The position numbers were made by a program, and so were the translations under genes. The notes under the pieces are model-generated. The model saw nothing but the letters and a program-made list of their open reading frames with translations, was not told the DNA's origin and searched no databases. A DNA stretch of 64,000 nt from Moorella sp. Hama-1 (GTDB lineage Bacteria > Bacillota > DSM-521 > Neomoorellales > Neomoorellaceae): NCBI RefSeq assembly GCF_023734095.1, contig NZ_AP024620.1:182501-246500 (forward strand). The letters are read 5' to 3'. Within the stretch, counting starts at the first letter, position 1. Every line of letters begins with the position of its first letter. Shown piece after piece: positions 35,835 to 42,766 of this stretch.

Positions 35835-35899
35835 TTCATTCACCTCCTTCGCACCCCTGCTGACCACCCGGCATAGGATGGAACAGGGGGTGAGGGACT

Positions 35900-36331
35900 A
35901 TGGGCTACCAGGCACCGGTAATCTTGCTGGCAGCAGTTGTCTCCCTGGTTGCTGCTTATGGTTGGCTCTGGTGGCAGCATCGAGCCGGGGGCCTTAATTA
36001 CCGTCACCTGGTTATTCTGGTGCGCCACCAGGGAGAATTCCTGGAAGGGATCCTGCGCCACCTCTGTCGCTGGCGTTACTGGCACGGGTGGCCCCTGGAG
36101 TTCTGGGTAGTTGCCGAAGAACCATGCGAAACAACCATTGCTATCTTGCGTCATTTCGGCTATCCCTATCCCTGCTGCCAGGTGCAAGTTAGCCCGGCAG
36201 CAGCAGCTATAACGGCAGACCTGGCTCCATCCGATCCCAATGGGGTTCTATTGGACTTGAGAAAGGAAACAAATTACTTCCAGGCACGGGCCAGATTATC
36301 CCAGGTTTATCAAAAATGTCAAATCAGCTAG
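35900..36331 (+). CDS. Uncharacterised membrane-anchored protein
   Basis: The 143-residue protein has one N-terminal membrane segment (VILLAAVVSLVAAYGWLWW). A soluble region of about 115 residues follows (HLVILVRHQGEFLEGILRHL; PLEFWVVAEEPCETTIAIL). The alternating strand-helix pattern is vaguely like a degraded glycosyltransferase 2 core, but no motif proves it. ATG 35900 follows GGGGGTGAGG. It precedes the diguanylate cyclase gene. Confidence 0.6.
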   Translation: MGYQAPVILLAAVVSLVAAYGWLWWQHRAGGLNYRHLVILVRHQGEFLEGILRHLCRWRYWHGWPLEFWVVAEEPCETTIAILRHFGYPYPCCQVQVSPAAAAITADLAPSDPNGVLLDLRKETNYFQARARLSQVYQKCQIS

Positions 36332-36400
36332 CTTAATAGAAGGAGAAATTTACCTGGGTGGCGAATACAAGTTGTAGTTTGATTTAAGGGGATTAGACCC

Positions 36401-37474
36401 ATGGGCTACAGGCTCAGGCGGGCCGGTTGGGCGGCAGGGGTATTTATTGTAGCTGGGAGCATTTTTTTATCCCTGGCGACACTACCAGCCCCGGCCGTCT
36501 TCTGGGGATTAACCTGGGGTGTAATTAACGGCCTGGCAGTCTTGACCGGGCTTGACGGCAGCGGCTTGAGGCGGCAAGTTTTTCTTCTGGGGCTTAACGT
36601 GGTACTGGTTGGCGGCTGGCAGTTTTACAGCACTGGGCCGGCGGCTGCTACGGTACCATTTTTCCTGCTTCTGCCGGTGCTGGTACCCCTTTACCGGGGG
36701 CAGAGGCGGATAGCCCTGGCGGGCCTCGGGGCCGGGACCCTCCTGGCATTTTATTTCCTGGTACGTGATAATGCAGCTGACCTGTCCCGGTGGGCCCTTC
36801 TGGTTGGCTGGGCTGCCGTGGGGGCCTTTATTTTATACCTCTGGTGGGGGCTGGTAGCCAGGGCCAGGCAGGTAGTTCTCCTGCAGGCTGAGGCCGAAGA
36901 CGCCCGCCGGGAGTACCAAAAGGCCTGCGACCGGTTGGCTATTATGGAGCTGGCGGCCATCACTGATGATTTAACCCGGATCTATAACTATCGTTACTTT
37001 GAGCGAACCCTGGACAATCTGTTGGTTCCCGGGCAGAAGCCCCGTTCCCTGGCAGTCTTGATGCTGGATATTGATCGCTTCAAAGAAATCAATGATGCCT
37101 TTGGTCACCTGACCGGCAACCGGGTCCTGGTGGAACTAGCCGCCATTTTAAAAGAGCAAACCCGGGACCAGGATATTGTCACCCGGTTCGGGGGGGAGGA
37201 ATTCGCCGTCATCTTACCTGATACCGACTATCACGGCGCCCTCCAGGTAGCCGAGAGGATTCGCCAGGCCATAGCCGGACATGTCTTCCAGGGGGAAGGA
37301 AAGGCCATCCACCTTACGGTTAGCACCGGTGTAGCCGTCTGGCCGGAGGACGGCGTCGATAAAAATGAAATCATCGACCGCGCCGACAGCGCCCTTTACC
37401 AGGCCAAGACCACCGGCCGCAATAGCGTCTGCGCCTACCGGCTCCTAAAAGTGGGGCGCGCCGTCCATGGCTAA
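36401..37474 (+). CDS. Membrane diguanylate cyclase (GGDEF)
   Basis: The 357-residue protein has five or six N-terminal membrane segments (1-155), a short coiled linker, then a GGDEF domain. TDDLTRIYNYRYFE opens the domain, LDIDRFKEINDAFGH is next, and the active site FGGEEFAV is near 264-268. An RxxD inhibitory site (RDQD) stands five residues before GGEEF, so product feedback is likely. It makes cyclic di-GMP from two GTP. The input signal of the membrane part is unknown. Its stop overlaps comFA by 8 bp. Confidence 0.93.
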   Translation: MGYRLRRAGWAAGVFIVAGSIFLSLATLPAPAVFWGLTWGVINGLAVLTGLDGSGLRRQVFLLGLNVVLVGGWQFYSTGPAAATVPFFLLLPVLVPLYRGQRRIALAGLGAGTLLAFYFLVRDNAADLSRWALLVGWAAVGAFILYLWWGLVARARQVVLLQAEAEDARREYQKACDRLAIMELAAITDDLTRIYNYRYFERTLDNLLVPGQKPRSLAVLMLDIDRFKEINDAFGHLTGNRVLVELAAILKEQTRDQDIVTRFGGEEFAVILPDTDYHGALQVAERIRQAIAGHVFQGEGKAIHLTVSTGVAVWPEDGVDKNEIIDRADSALYQAKTTGRNSVCAYRLLKVGRAVHG

Positions 37475-39266
37475 AGACAGCAGTTACCGGCAGCCGCTTT
37501 TCTGCTGGCAGGGGGTCGTTTACCTGGTAAAGGGCGCGCGGTGCTACCGGGCGGGGTTGAGCCATAAACCCGGCCTGGATCTCACCTTCTGGCGGCAGCG
37601 TGGCTACCAGCAACTGGAGGTTCTAACACCGCCGTTACCCCTGGGTACGGCGGCTTTTTTACATAACCTGGTGGCCGGGTGCCTGGAAAACGGGGCGCTG
37701 GGTGTTAAGCACGCGCAGATTGCGGCGGCCCTGAAAATGGGGCAGTCCAGGCTGGGCCTGCCTCCCTGGCCCCACACCGGGGCTCTACCCATTGCTCCCC
37801 TGTCACCACCGCCGCCGGCGGAATTAGCCCTGGTCAGGGAGGTCCTGGCCGGGAGGATCCTCTGGCGGGAAGAGCTGGCCCAGGCCCTGGCGGAAAGGAA
37901 GCTGGGGGTTAATACCCCCCTGGAGGATCTCGGCCACTGGCTTTACCTGGCAGGGGAGGTTTCCCTCCTGCCCGGGGTGGGATACGATCCCGATGGCCGG
38001 CCCCGCTGCCGGCGTTGCGGCCAGGCTACCGGATTGGTGAAGGTCTCCTGCGCCGCCTGCGGGCAGGCTGACTGCTTGCTCTGCGAGGGTTGCCTGGCCA
38101 TGGGCCAGTCCCGCCGCTGCCGGCCCCTCTATGCCCGGCCCTGGCCATCTAGCGTCAAGCCGCCGGTCAGGCCCCCGGAAATATGGCGTCCCCGCCTCCA
38201 GTTCGACCTGACGCGGGCCCAAGCCGATGCCTATCGGGAGGCCGGGGAATTTGCCAGCCAGGACAAGGAAAAGGAGTGCCTCCTCTGGGCCGCCTGCGGC
38301 GCCGGCAAAACAGAGGTGGCTTATGGTGCCATTGCTGCCGCCCTGGCCCGCGGGTGCCGTGTCCTCTATGCTTGTCCCCGGAAAGAGGTCATCCGCGAAC
38401 TGCACCTGCGCCTCCAGGTGGTCTGGCCGGGGCTGCGCCTCCAGGCCCTCTATGGTGGCAGCCCGGGGAAATACGGCCCGGCCGACCTCACTCTGGCTAC
38501 TACCCACCAGGCCCTGCGTTTTTATCGCTGCTTTGACCTGGTTGTCCTGGATGAAGTAGACGCCTTTCCCCTGGCCGGGGACCCCATGCTCTACCATGCC
38601 GTCGCGCGGGCGCGCCGGGAACAGGGCCAGACCCTCTGGTTAACGGCCACCCCACCCCCGGAACTGGTGGCCAGGGTCCGGAAGGGCCAGCTGGCTGTTA
38701 TCTACCTGCCGGTCCGGCACCACGGCTATCCCTTACCCCGGCCCGAGTTCATCCGGGAAACCTTCCTGAAGCCACCGGGGAAGGGGCCTCTGCCCCGCTC
38801 CCTGGTAAGGTGCATCAACACGACCCTGGCGGAAGGACTCCAGCTCTTAATCTTTGTCCCGGCCGTTTACATGGTAACCGGGGTCGTTGACTGGTTGGTG
38901 GCAGCCTGGCCCGGTCAGGCCCAGCCTGGCGACTGGGTCCGGGGTTGTTACGCTGCCCACCCCCGGCGGGAGGAGGTTATCGCCGCCTTTCGCCGCCGGG
39001 AATTCCCGGTCCTGGTGACCACCACTGTCATGGAGCGGGGGGTTACCATTCCCCGGCTGCATGTCCTGGTCCTGTACGCTGATGACGAGCGGGTCTTTAC
39101 GGCCAGCACCCTGGTCCAGATCGCCGGCCGGGCCGGTCGTTCGGTAGAATACCCTGCCGGCCGGGTGTGGTTTATAGCCCGGCGCCTGAGCCAGGCCATG
39201 GCCGAGGCCGTACGCCAGATCCGGGAGTTTAACGACCTGGCCCGCCGGCGGGGGTACCTTAAATAG
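37467..39266 (+). CDS. comFA: ComFA-like DNA helicase
   Basis: The 599-residue protein has a variable N-terminal region, a four-cysteine zinc module (CRRCGQATGLVKVSCAACGQ, about 180-205) and a second cysteine group. The superfamily 2 helicase core contains ACGAGKTE (about 275) and VLDEVDAFP (about 361), and VQIAGRAGRS is motif VI. ComFA is the ATPase that helps pull single-stranded DNA into the cell during transformation. The DEVD box and zinc module fit ComFA rather than PriA. It overlaps the diguanylate cyclase gene; comFC follows after a repeat. Confidence 0.9.
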   Translation: MAKDSSYRQPLFCWQGVVYLVKGARCYRAGLSHKPGLDLTFWRQRGYQQLEVLTPPLPLGTAAFLHNLVAGCLENGALGVKHAQIAAALKMGQSRLGLPPWPHTGALPIAPLSPPPPAELALVREVLAGRILWREELAQALAERKLGVNTPLEDLGHWLYLAGEVSLLPGVGYDPDGRPRCRRCGQATGLVKVSCAACGQADCLLCEGCLAMGQSRRCRPLYARPWPSSVKPPVRPPEIWRPRLQFDLTRAQADAYREAGEFASQDKEKECLLWAACGAGKTEVAYGAIAAALARGCRVLYACPRKEVIRELHLRLQVVWPGLRLQALYGGSPGKYGPADLTLATTHQALRFYRCFDLVVLDEVDAFPLAGDPMLYHAVARARREQGQTLWLTATPPPELVARVRKGQLAVIYLPVRHHGYPLPRPEFIRETFLKPPGKGPLPRSLVRCINTTLAEGLQLLIFVPAVYMVTGVVDWLVAAWPGQAQPGDWVRGCYAAHPRREEVIAAFRRREFPVLVTTTVMERGVTIPRLHVLVLYADDERVFTASTLVQIAGRAGRSVEYPAGRVWFIARRLSQAMAEAVRQIREFNDLARRRGYLK

Positions 39267-39400
39267 AGGTGAGAAATGGGAGGTGGGAAGTGAGAGGCCT
39301 GTCGAAACTGGCTGCGCCAGTTTCATTAAAGCTGGCGCCTGTCCCCTCCACCCTTGCCCAAGTCTACATTTTTGTGGTACGTGGAGCGGACGCTAGCCCC
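39267..39400 (-). repeat. Family A copy A5 with a family C remnant
   Basis: A purine arm (39267-39296), palindrome 39304-39324 and ATTAAAGC stand in reverse orientation to the com genes. Next to it, 39354-39385 read in reverse matches the left part of family C (AAAAATGTAGACTTGGGCAA, compare 33801-33820). It separates comFA from comFC, which in most Firmicutes are adjacent. Confidence 0.75.
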
Positions 39401-39431
39401 TATGGGTACGGCGACGAAAATAGAACGGGTG

Positions 39432-40163
39432 ATGTCGATGTTTGCTGATCTCCTTTTCCCCCGGGGAAAAGTTTGTGCCTGGTGTGGCCGTCCGGTGGGC
39501 CGGGAGTTATTATGCACTGAATGCCGGCGGGAGGTATATTCTTGGCGGGAGGAGTATCACCCCTGCCGGTATTGTGGCCGGCTTTTGCCGGCCGGGCAGG
39601 GGGATACCTGCCGCCACTGCCAGGAGGAACGACCGCCCTTCCAGCGGGCCAGGGCAGTGGGGGCCTACGGGGGTATTTTAAAAGAGATCATCTGGGCCCT
39701 TAAGTACCAGGGCCGCCGCTCCCTGGCCGGGCCCCTGGGTATCCTCCTGGCCGGGGTGGTGCTCAAAGAGTTGGGGCCCGAAAGTCCTCAATTACTCATT
39801 CCTGTGCCCTTAACTGCCGCCCGTTTGCAGTCCCGGAGCTTCAACCAGGCCGAACTCCTGGCTCGGGCCCTGGGCCGGGAATTGGGCCTGGCCGTTGCCG
39901 GCCAGGCCCTGGTCCGCGTCCGGGAAACTGCTCCCCAGGTTGGCCTTTCCCGGCAGGCTCGCTGGCAAAACCTGGCTGGGGCCTTTCGCGTACCGGAGCA
40001 TGGTTTGGTCAGGGGGCGACGCCTGCTTCTGGTGGATGACGTGCTGACCACCGGGGCCACAGCAGTGGCTTGTACCGCAGCCCTCCTCTCAGCCGGGGCT
40101 ACCAGCGTCCGGGTTGTTACCCTGGCTACGGGGCTCGAAGTTATTGCCAATATTTCGCCATGA
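39432..40163 (+). CDS. comFC: ComFC / amidophosphoribosyltransferase-like competence protein
   Basis: The 243-residue protein has an N-terminal double zinc ribbon (CAWCGRPVGRELLCTECRRE; CRYCGRLLPAGQGDTCRHCQ). A phosphoribosyltransferase fold follows, with IPVPLTAARLQSRSFNQAEL and the PRPP-binding loop LLVDDVLTTGAT (about 199-210). In transformable bacteria ComFC works with ComFA in DNA import. ATG 39432 is chosen from homologues; ATG 39438 is also possible. Confidence 0.9.
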   Translation: MSMFADLLFPRGKVCAWCGRPVGRELLCTECRREVYSWREEYHPCRYCGRLLPAGQGDTCRHCQEERPPFQRARAVGAYGGILKEIIWALKYQGRRSLAGPLGILLAGVVLKELGPESPQLLIPVPLTAARLQSRSFNQAELLARALGRELGLAVAGQALVRVRETAPQVGLSRQARWQNLAGAFRVPEHGLVRGRRLLLVDDVLTTGATAVACTAALLSAGATSVRVVTLATGLEVIANISP

Positions 40164-40256
40164 TTAACCAAAACGAATGCCTGATTCGACAAAAAAGTGA
40201 GCTTTAAACATCCCCGTCCACAGGAACAAGGTAGTAATTGCAAGTTATTAACAGGG

Positions 40257-40274
40257 TTATCCACTTTATCCACA
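40257..40274 (+). promoter_or_regulatory. Tandem DnaA-box-like sites
   Basis: TTATCCACT (40257-40265) is followed directly by TTATCCACA (40266-40274), the latter identical to the consensus DnaA box. A partial GTCCACAGG is at about 40217. The surrounding 40170-40380 is AT-rich and gene-free. Two touching 9-mers in head-to-tail order could bind DnaA, but no dnaA/dnaN genes are here, so this is not offered as the origin. Confidence 0.5.
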
Positions 40275-40382
40275 GGTTAGGGCGGATATTATTCTTAGTA
40301 CGAAGGCTGTTTTCGACAACCAAAAATTATCAATAATTTTACCCGCTACAGATATTTGCCGTTTCGTTTACCAGAAGTAGAT

Positions 40383-40411
40383 TTGACAGCCATCTTTAAC
40401 CATGTTACAAT
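40383..40411 (+). promoter_or_regulatory. Promoter of the cold-shock gene
   Basis: TTGACA (40383-40388), 17-bp spacer, TACAAT (40406-40411): a near-consensus sigma-A promoter. The 5' leader is about 55 nt, long enough for cold-responsive structure. Confidence 0.85.
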
Positions 40412-40473
40412 GGGTTTGCTTGAGGGTGCTCCCGACCCCAAGGGAGATCTATTTTAGGAGGAATGTTTACAAG

Positions 40474-40671
40474 ATGCAAGGCAAGGTTAAGTGGTTTAAT
40501 CCGGAGAAGGGTTACGGCTTCATCGAAAGGGAAGACGGTAAGGACGTTTTCGTCCACTTCTCCGCGATCCAGGAGGAGGGCTTTAAAACCCTGGCGGAGG
40601 GCCAGGAGGTCGAGTTCGATATTGTCGACGGGCCTCGCGGTCCCCAGGCAGCCAATGTAGTTAAGGCCTAG
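40474..40671 (+). CDS. Cold-shock protein (CspA family)
   Basis: The 65-residue single-domain protein has the RNP motifs KGYGFIE and VFVHFSAI of the cold-shock OB fold. It binds single-stranded nucleic acid and melts RNA structure. ATG 40474 lies behind AGGAGGAATG. It has its own promoter and terminator. Confidence 0.97.
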   Translation: MQGKVKWFNPEKGYGFIEREDGKDVFVHFSAIQEEGFKTLAEGQEVEFDIVDGPRGPQAANVVKA

Positions 40672-40677
40672 TAAATC

Positions 40678-40706
40678 AGGCCCCGGCATGGTCCGGGGCC
40701 TTTCTG
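40678..40706 (+). terminator. Intrinsic terminator after the cold-shock gene
   Basis: AGGCCCCGG pairs with CCGGGGCCT around CATGGT, followed by TTCT. Confidence 0.8.
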
Positions 40707-40888
40707 GTACCTAATCCTGTGTCTACGTGTCTGGGGTTGCCCGAAACAGCCGGAGGCTATGGTTACACGTCTTGCTGATATTAACCTCGACGGACCCGGG
40801 CCGCCGGAACTTTTTCGTACTGCCGGCAGGAATTTCCCCTTTGGTGGGGAATAATAGTAAAAAGAGGTCAGAAAGGAGTGCTTCCAGG

Positions 40889-41416
40889 ATGGAATTAGTC
40901 ATCCGCGGCAAAAACCTTCCGGTGACCGACGCTTTGCGGCAGTATGTGGCTAAACGGCTGAGCAAAATCGAGCGTTACCTGGACGGCGTCGATGAGATCC
41001 AGGTCAACCTGGCTGTAGCCAGGGATAGGCACGTAGTTGAGGTAACTATCCCCATGAATGGTTACCTCCTGCGCGGTGAAGAAGCCACCGGCGATATGTA
41101 TGGTTCTGTGGACCTGGTAGTCGAAAAATTAGAGAAGCAGATCGCTAAATATAAGACCCGGCTGAGCAAGAAATTAAAGAACGGTACCCTGAAAGATCTG
41201 GCCGCCGAGCACCCGGAAGTAGCAACCGAACCGGAACCGCGCTTGATACGGACCAAGCGCTTTGCCATTAAACCCATGCCGGTAGAGGAAGCCATCCTGC
41301 AGATGAACCTCCTCGGCCACAGCTTCTTTGTCTTTTCCAACGCCGAGACCGAAGAAGTCAATGTTCTTTACCGTCGCCGGGATGGTAACTACGGTTTGAT
41401 TGAGCCGGAGTATTAA
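40889..41416 (+). CDS. hpf: Ribosome hibernation-promoting factor, long form
   Basis: The 175-residue protein has an S30AE/YfiA N-terminal domain (MELVIRGKNLPVTDALRQYV; LEKQIAKYKTRLSKKLK). The C-terminal HPF tail (RTKRFAIKPMPVEEAILQM; HSFFVFSNAETEEVNVLYRR) makes long HPF dimerise 70S ribosomes into 100S. ATG 40889 is set by the domain start, with AAAGGAG about 11 bases ahead; an upstream frame to 40727 is not part of the family. Confidence 0.95.
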   Translation: MELVIRGKNLPVTDALRQYVAKRLSKIERYLDGVDEIQVNLAVARDRHVVEVTIPMNGYLLRGEEATGDMYGSVDLVVEKLEKQIAKYKTRLSKKLKNGTLKDLAAEHPEVATEPEPRLIRTKRFAIKPMPVEEAILQMNLLGHSFFVFSNAETEEVNVLYRRRDGNYGLIEPEY

Positions 41417-41447
41417 TATCAAGATATCTGGAGATTTTGGGAGAAGT

Positions 41448-41496
41448 TGGCCGCCCGAGGGCTAATTTCTCTTTTTTTTGGCGGCTTTTTTAAGTT
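41448..41496 (+). terminator. Probable terminator after hpf
   Basis: GGCCGCC (about 41449) can pair with GGCGGCT (about 41480) across a long T-rich loop, followed by TTTTTT. The long loop makes it less typical. Confidence 0.5.
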
Positions 41497-41559
41497 TCTC
41501 GGCAGGGATTCTCCGGACCGGGGCGAATATTAAAAAGGCAAGGAAATAGTATTCAAGGG

Positions 41560-42261
41560 ATGAGGCCTTTGACAGAATCCAGGAAGACCGAAGCGGGATC
41601 GGAGGACTACGAGCGAGTCATCTGCCAGATCAAAGGGGTGCTGGGGGCGCGCCTGGTGACGGATACCGGCGGCAATATAAGCGAGATACATATTATGGCC
41701 GTCAGCGGGCGGAGCCCCAAGCAGATCGTCCGGGATGTGGAGTCGGCCATTCTGGTGCAACTGGGGGTGGCCGTAGACCATAAAAAGATCAGCATCGTCC
41801 AGGTCGAAGCCCCGGCGCTGCCAGGGGAAGTCGCGGAAGACAGGGCTATGTATATGACTACCAACTGCAGGTTACACCTGATAAGCATTAATCTTTTTAC
41901 CCGGGGCCCGGAGGCGGAGGCCACAGTGGAGGTGGAAGTCGGGAGCGGGGGTGGGGGTACGGTTTACCAGGGGCACGCCTGTGGCCCCAATGCCCCGGAA
42001 CATAGTCTGCGCCTGGTGGCGGCGGCTACGGTCAATGCCCTGGCGAAATACTGCGGCAGCAACTGGAGCCTGGCCCTGGAAGACCTGGCCTGGGTGGAGG
42101 TAGCCCACCGCCGGGCCGCCCTCTGTGCCCTTCTCCTGGCTACCTCCCTGGGCAGTGAGTACCTGGTAGGGGTAACCTTGGTCGAAGGCGATGAGCGCCA
42201 GGCAGCCGCCCGGGCCGTTCTCCAGGCCCTAGCCTGCCGTTTCTGCAACCAGGGGATATGA
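41560..42261 (+). CDS. Uncharacterised conserved-looking protein
   Basis: The 233-residue soluble protein has two apparent parts. The first (1-85) includes VICQIKGVLGARLVTDTGGN and KQIVRDVESAILVQLGVAVD. The second (about 100-230) is alternating strand-helix with VALAAATVNAL-like helices and two cysteines near the end (ACRFCNQGI). I do not recognise a named family. ATG 41560 is supported only weakly (CAAGGG adjacent, AAGGAAA further up). It sits between hpf and the small toxin-like locus. Confidence 0.65.
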   Translation: MRPLTESRKTEAGSEDYERVICQIKGVLGARLVTDTGGNISEIHIMAVSGRSPKQIVRDVESAILVQLGVAVDHKKISIVQVEAPALPGEVAEDRAMYMTTNCRLHLISINLFTRGPEAEATVEVEVGSGGGGTVYQGHACGPNAPEHSLRLVAAATVNALAKYCGSNWSLALEDLAWVEVAHRRAALCALLLATSLGSEYLVGVTLVEGDERQAAARAVLQALACRFCNQGI

Positions 42262-42293
42262 TCTGTACGAGGTATGGTCCTGTAAAATAGTGC

Positions 42294-42322
42294 TAGCCAG
42301 AGGCCCCGAAATATGCTAAAAT
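42294..42322 (+). promoter_or_regulatory. Promoter of the small toxin-like gene
   Basis: -35 TAGCCA (42294-42299, 4 of 6), 17-bp spacer, extended -10 TGC-TAAAAT (42314-42322). The start would be near 42329, giving an RNA leader of about 65 nt. Confidence 0.5.
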
Positions 42323-42348
42323 AACCCAGGATACGCAAGACAGAGCTG

Positions 42349-42390
42349 GCCTCACCAACCGGGGACTTTGTTCCCGAAGGGAGGTGAGGC
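42349..42390 (+). promoter_or_regulatory. Hairpin hiding the toxin Shine-Dalgarno
   Basis: GCCTCACC (42349-42356) is exactly complementary to GGTGAGGC (42383-42390), which includes most of the GGGAGGTGA ribosome site of the small gene. A second stem, GGGAC/GTTCCC, lies inside. Such closed leaders are a known feature of type I toxin messages. Confidence 0.7.
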
Positions 42391-42393
42391 ACT

Positions 42394-42483
42394 ATGGTTC
42401 AGTTGTCAGACGCTATTCAGGTCGTAATAGCCGTTCTGTTACTGGTATCCGAGGTTGTCTCCATCATAAACCTGAGGAAATAA
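42394..42483 (+). CDS. 29-residue hydrophobic peptide, candidate type I toxin (holin-like)
   Basis: The frame is MVQLSDAIQVVIAVLLLVSE then VVSIINLRK, a single predicted membrane helix with a short basic end. It has the size and layout of small holin-like toxins of Firmicutes. A strong GGGAGGTGA lies 7 bases ahead of ATG 42394 but is sequestered in a hairpin. A convergent promoter downstream could make an RNA antisense to the 3' end. Toxicity is inferred from this layout only. An alternative is a harmless small membrane peptide. Confidence 0.65.
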   Translation: MVQLSDAIQVVIAVLLLVSEVVSIINLRK

Positions 42484-42577
42484 GTAGGCCCCTAATCTGA
42501 CGCTAACAGATTAAGGGCTAGCTGAAAGCCCCGGTTGTGTGGGGCGCCACCTACAGCTTTAGTTTTGCGTATCTTTA
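42480..42577 (-). ncRNA. Candidate antisense antitoxin RNA
   Basis: Inferred from a near-consensus minus-strand promoter (42584-42613) that would start transcription near 42577. The transcript would cross the toxin 3' untranslated region and reach the end of the coding sequence. It would contain two stem-loops: 42519-42560 and 42488-42518, the second with an AGATTAGGGG arm and a weak CTACTTATTT tail that might terminate it. Its length of about 100 nt and tail-to-tail overlap resemble the RatA/txpA and SR4/bsrG designs. No expression evidence. Confidence 0.5.
42519..42567 (+). terminator. Possible terminator of the toxin-like mRNA
   Basis: AGCTG (42520-42524) pairs with CAGCT, and CCCC with GGGG inside, followed by TTTAGTTTT (42558-42566). 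The fold is imperfect. Confidence 0.4.
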
Positions 42578-42583
42578 ATGTAA

Positions 42584-42613
42584 AGTATACCTGCACCTTA
42601 TAATAGTTGTCAA
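42584..42613 (-). promoter_or_regulatory. Minus-strand promoter facing the toxin-like gene
   Basis: Read on the minus strand: TTGACA (42613-42608), 18-bp spacer, TATACT (42589-42584). The -35 is perfect and the -10 differs at one position. There is no minus-strand gene for it to serve other than an antisense RNA. Confidence 0.7.
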
Positions 42614-42702
42614 GATGACGACGGCAAAAAAGAGGAACCGCAGCAGAGCAGATTGTCACCTGTAGCACTTCGTGTTAAAATATACAGAGCAGGTTTTTCT
42701 TT

Positions 42703-42726
42703 AAAGGAACCAGCATGGTTCCTTTT
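42703..42726 (+). terminator. Hairpin before secA
   Basis: AAAGGAACC (42703-42711) and GGTTCCTTT (42717-42725) form a 9-bp stem with loop AGCAT and TTTTGTGTT after it. It could insulate secA from upstream transcription, or act as a leader attenuator. Confidence 0.65.
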
Positions 42727-42766
42727 GTGTTATGTTGGACCCTATTTGTGAAGGAGGGGTTGAAGA

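Noticed and set aside
40217-40274. DnaA boxes as a replication origin
   Set aside because: There is no dnaA, dnaN, rpmH or gyr neighbourhood and only two full boxes.
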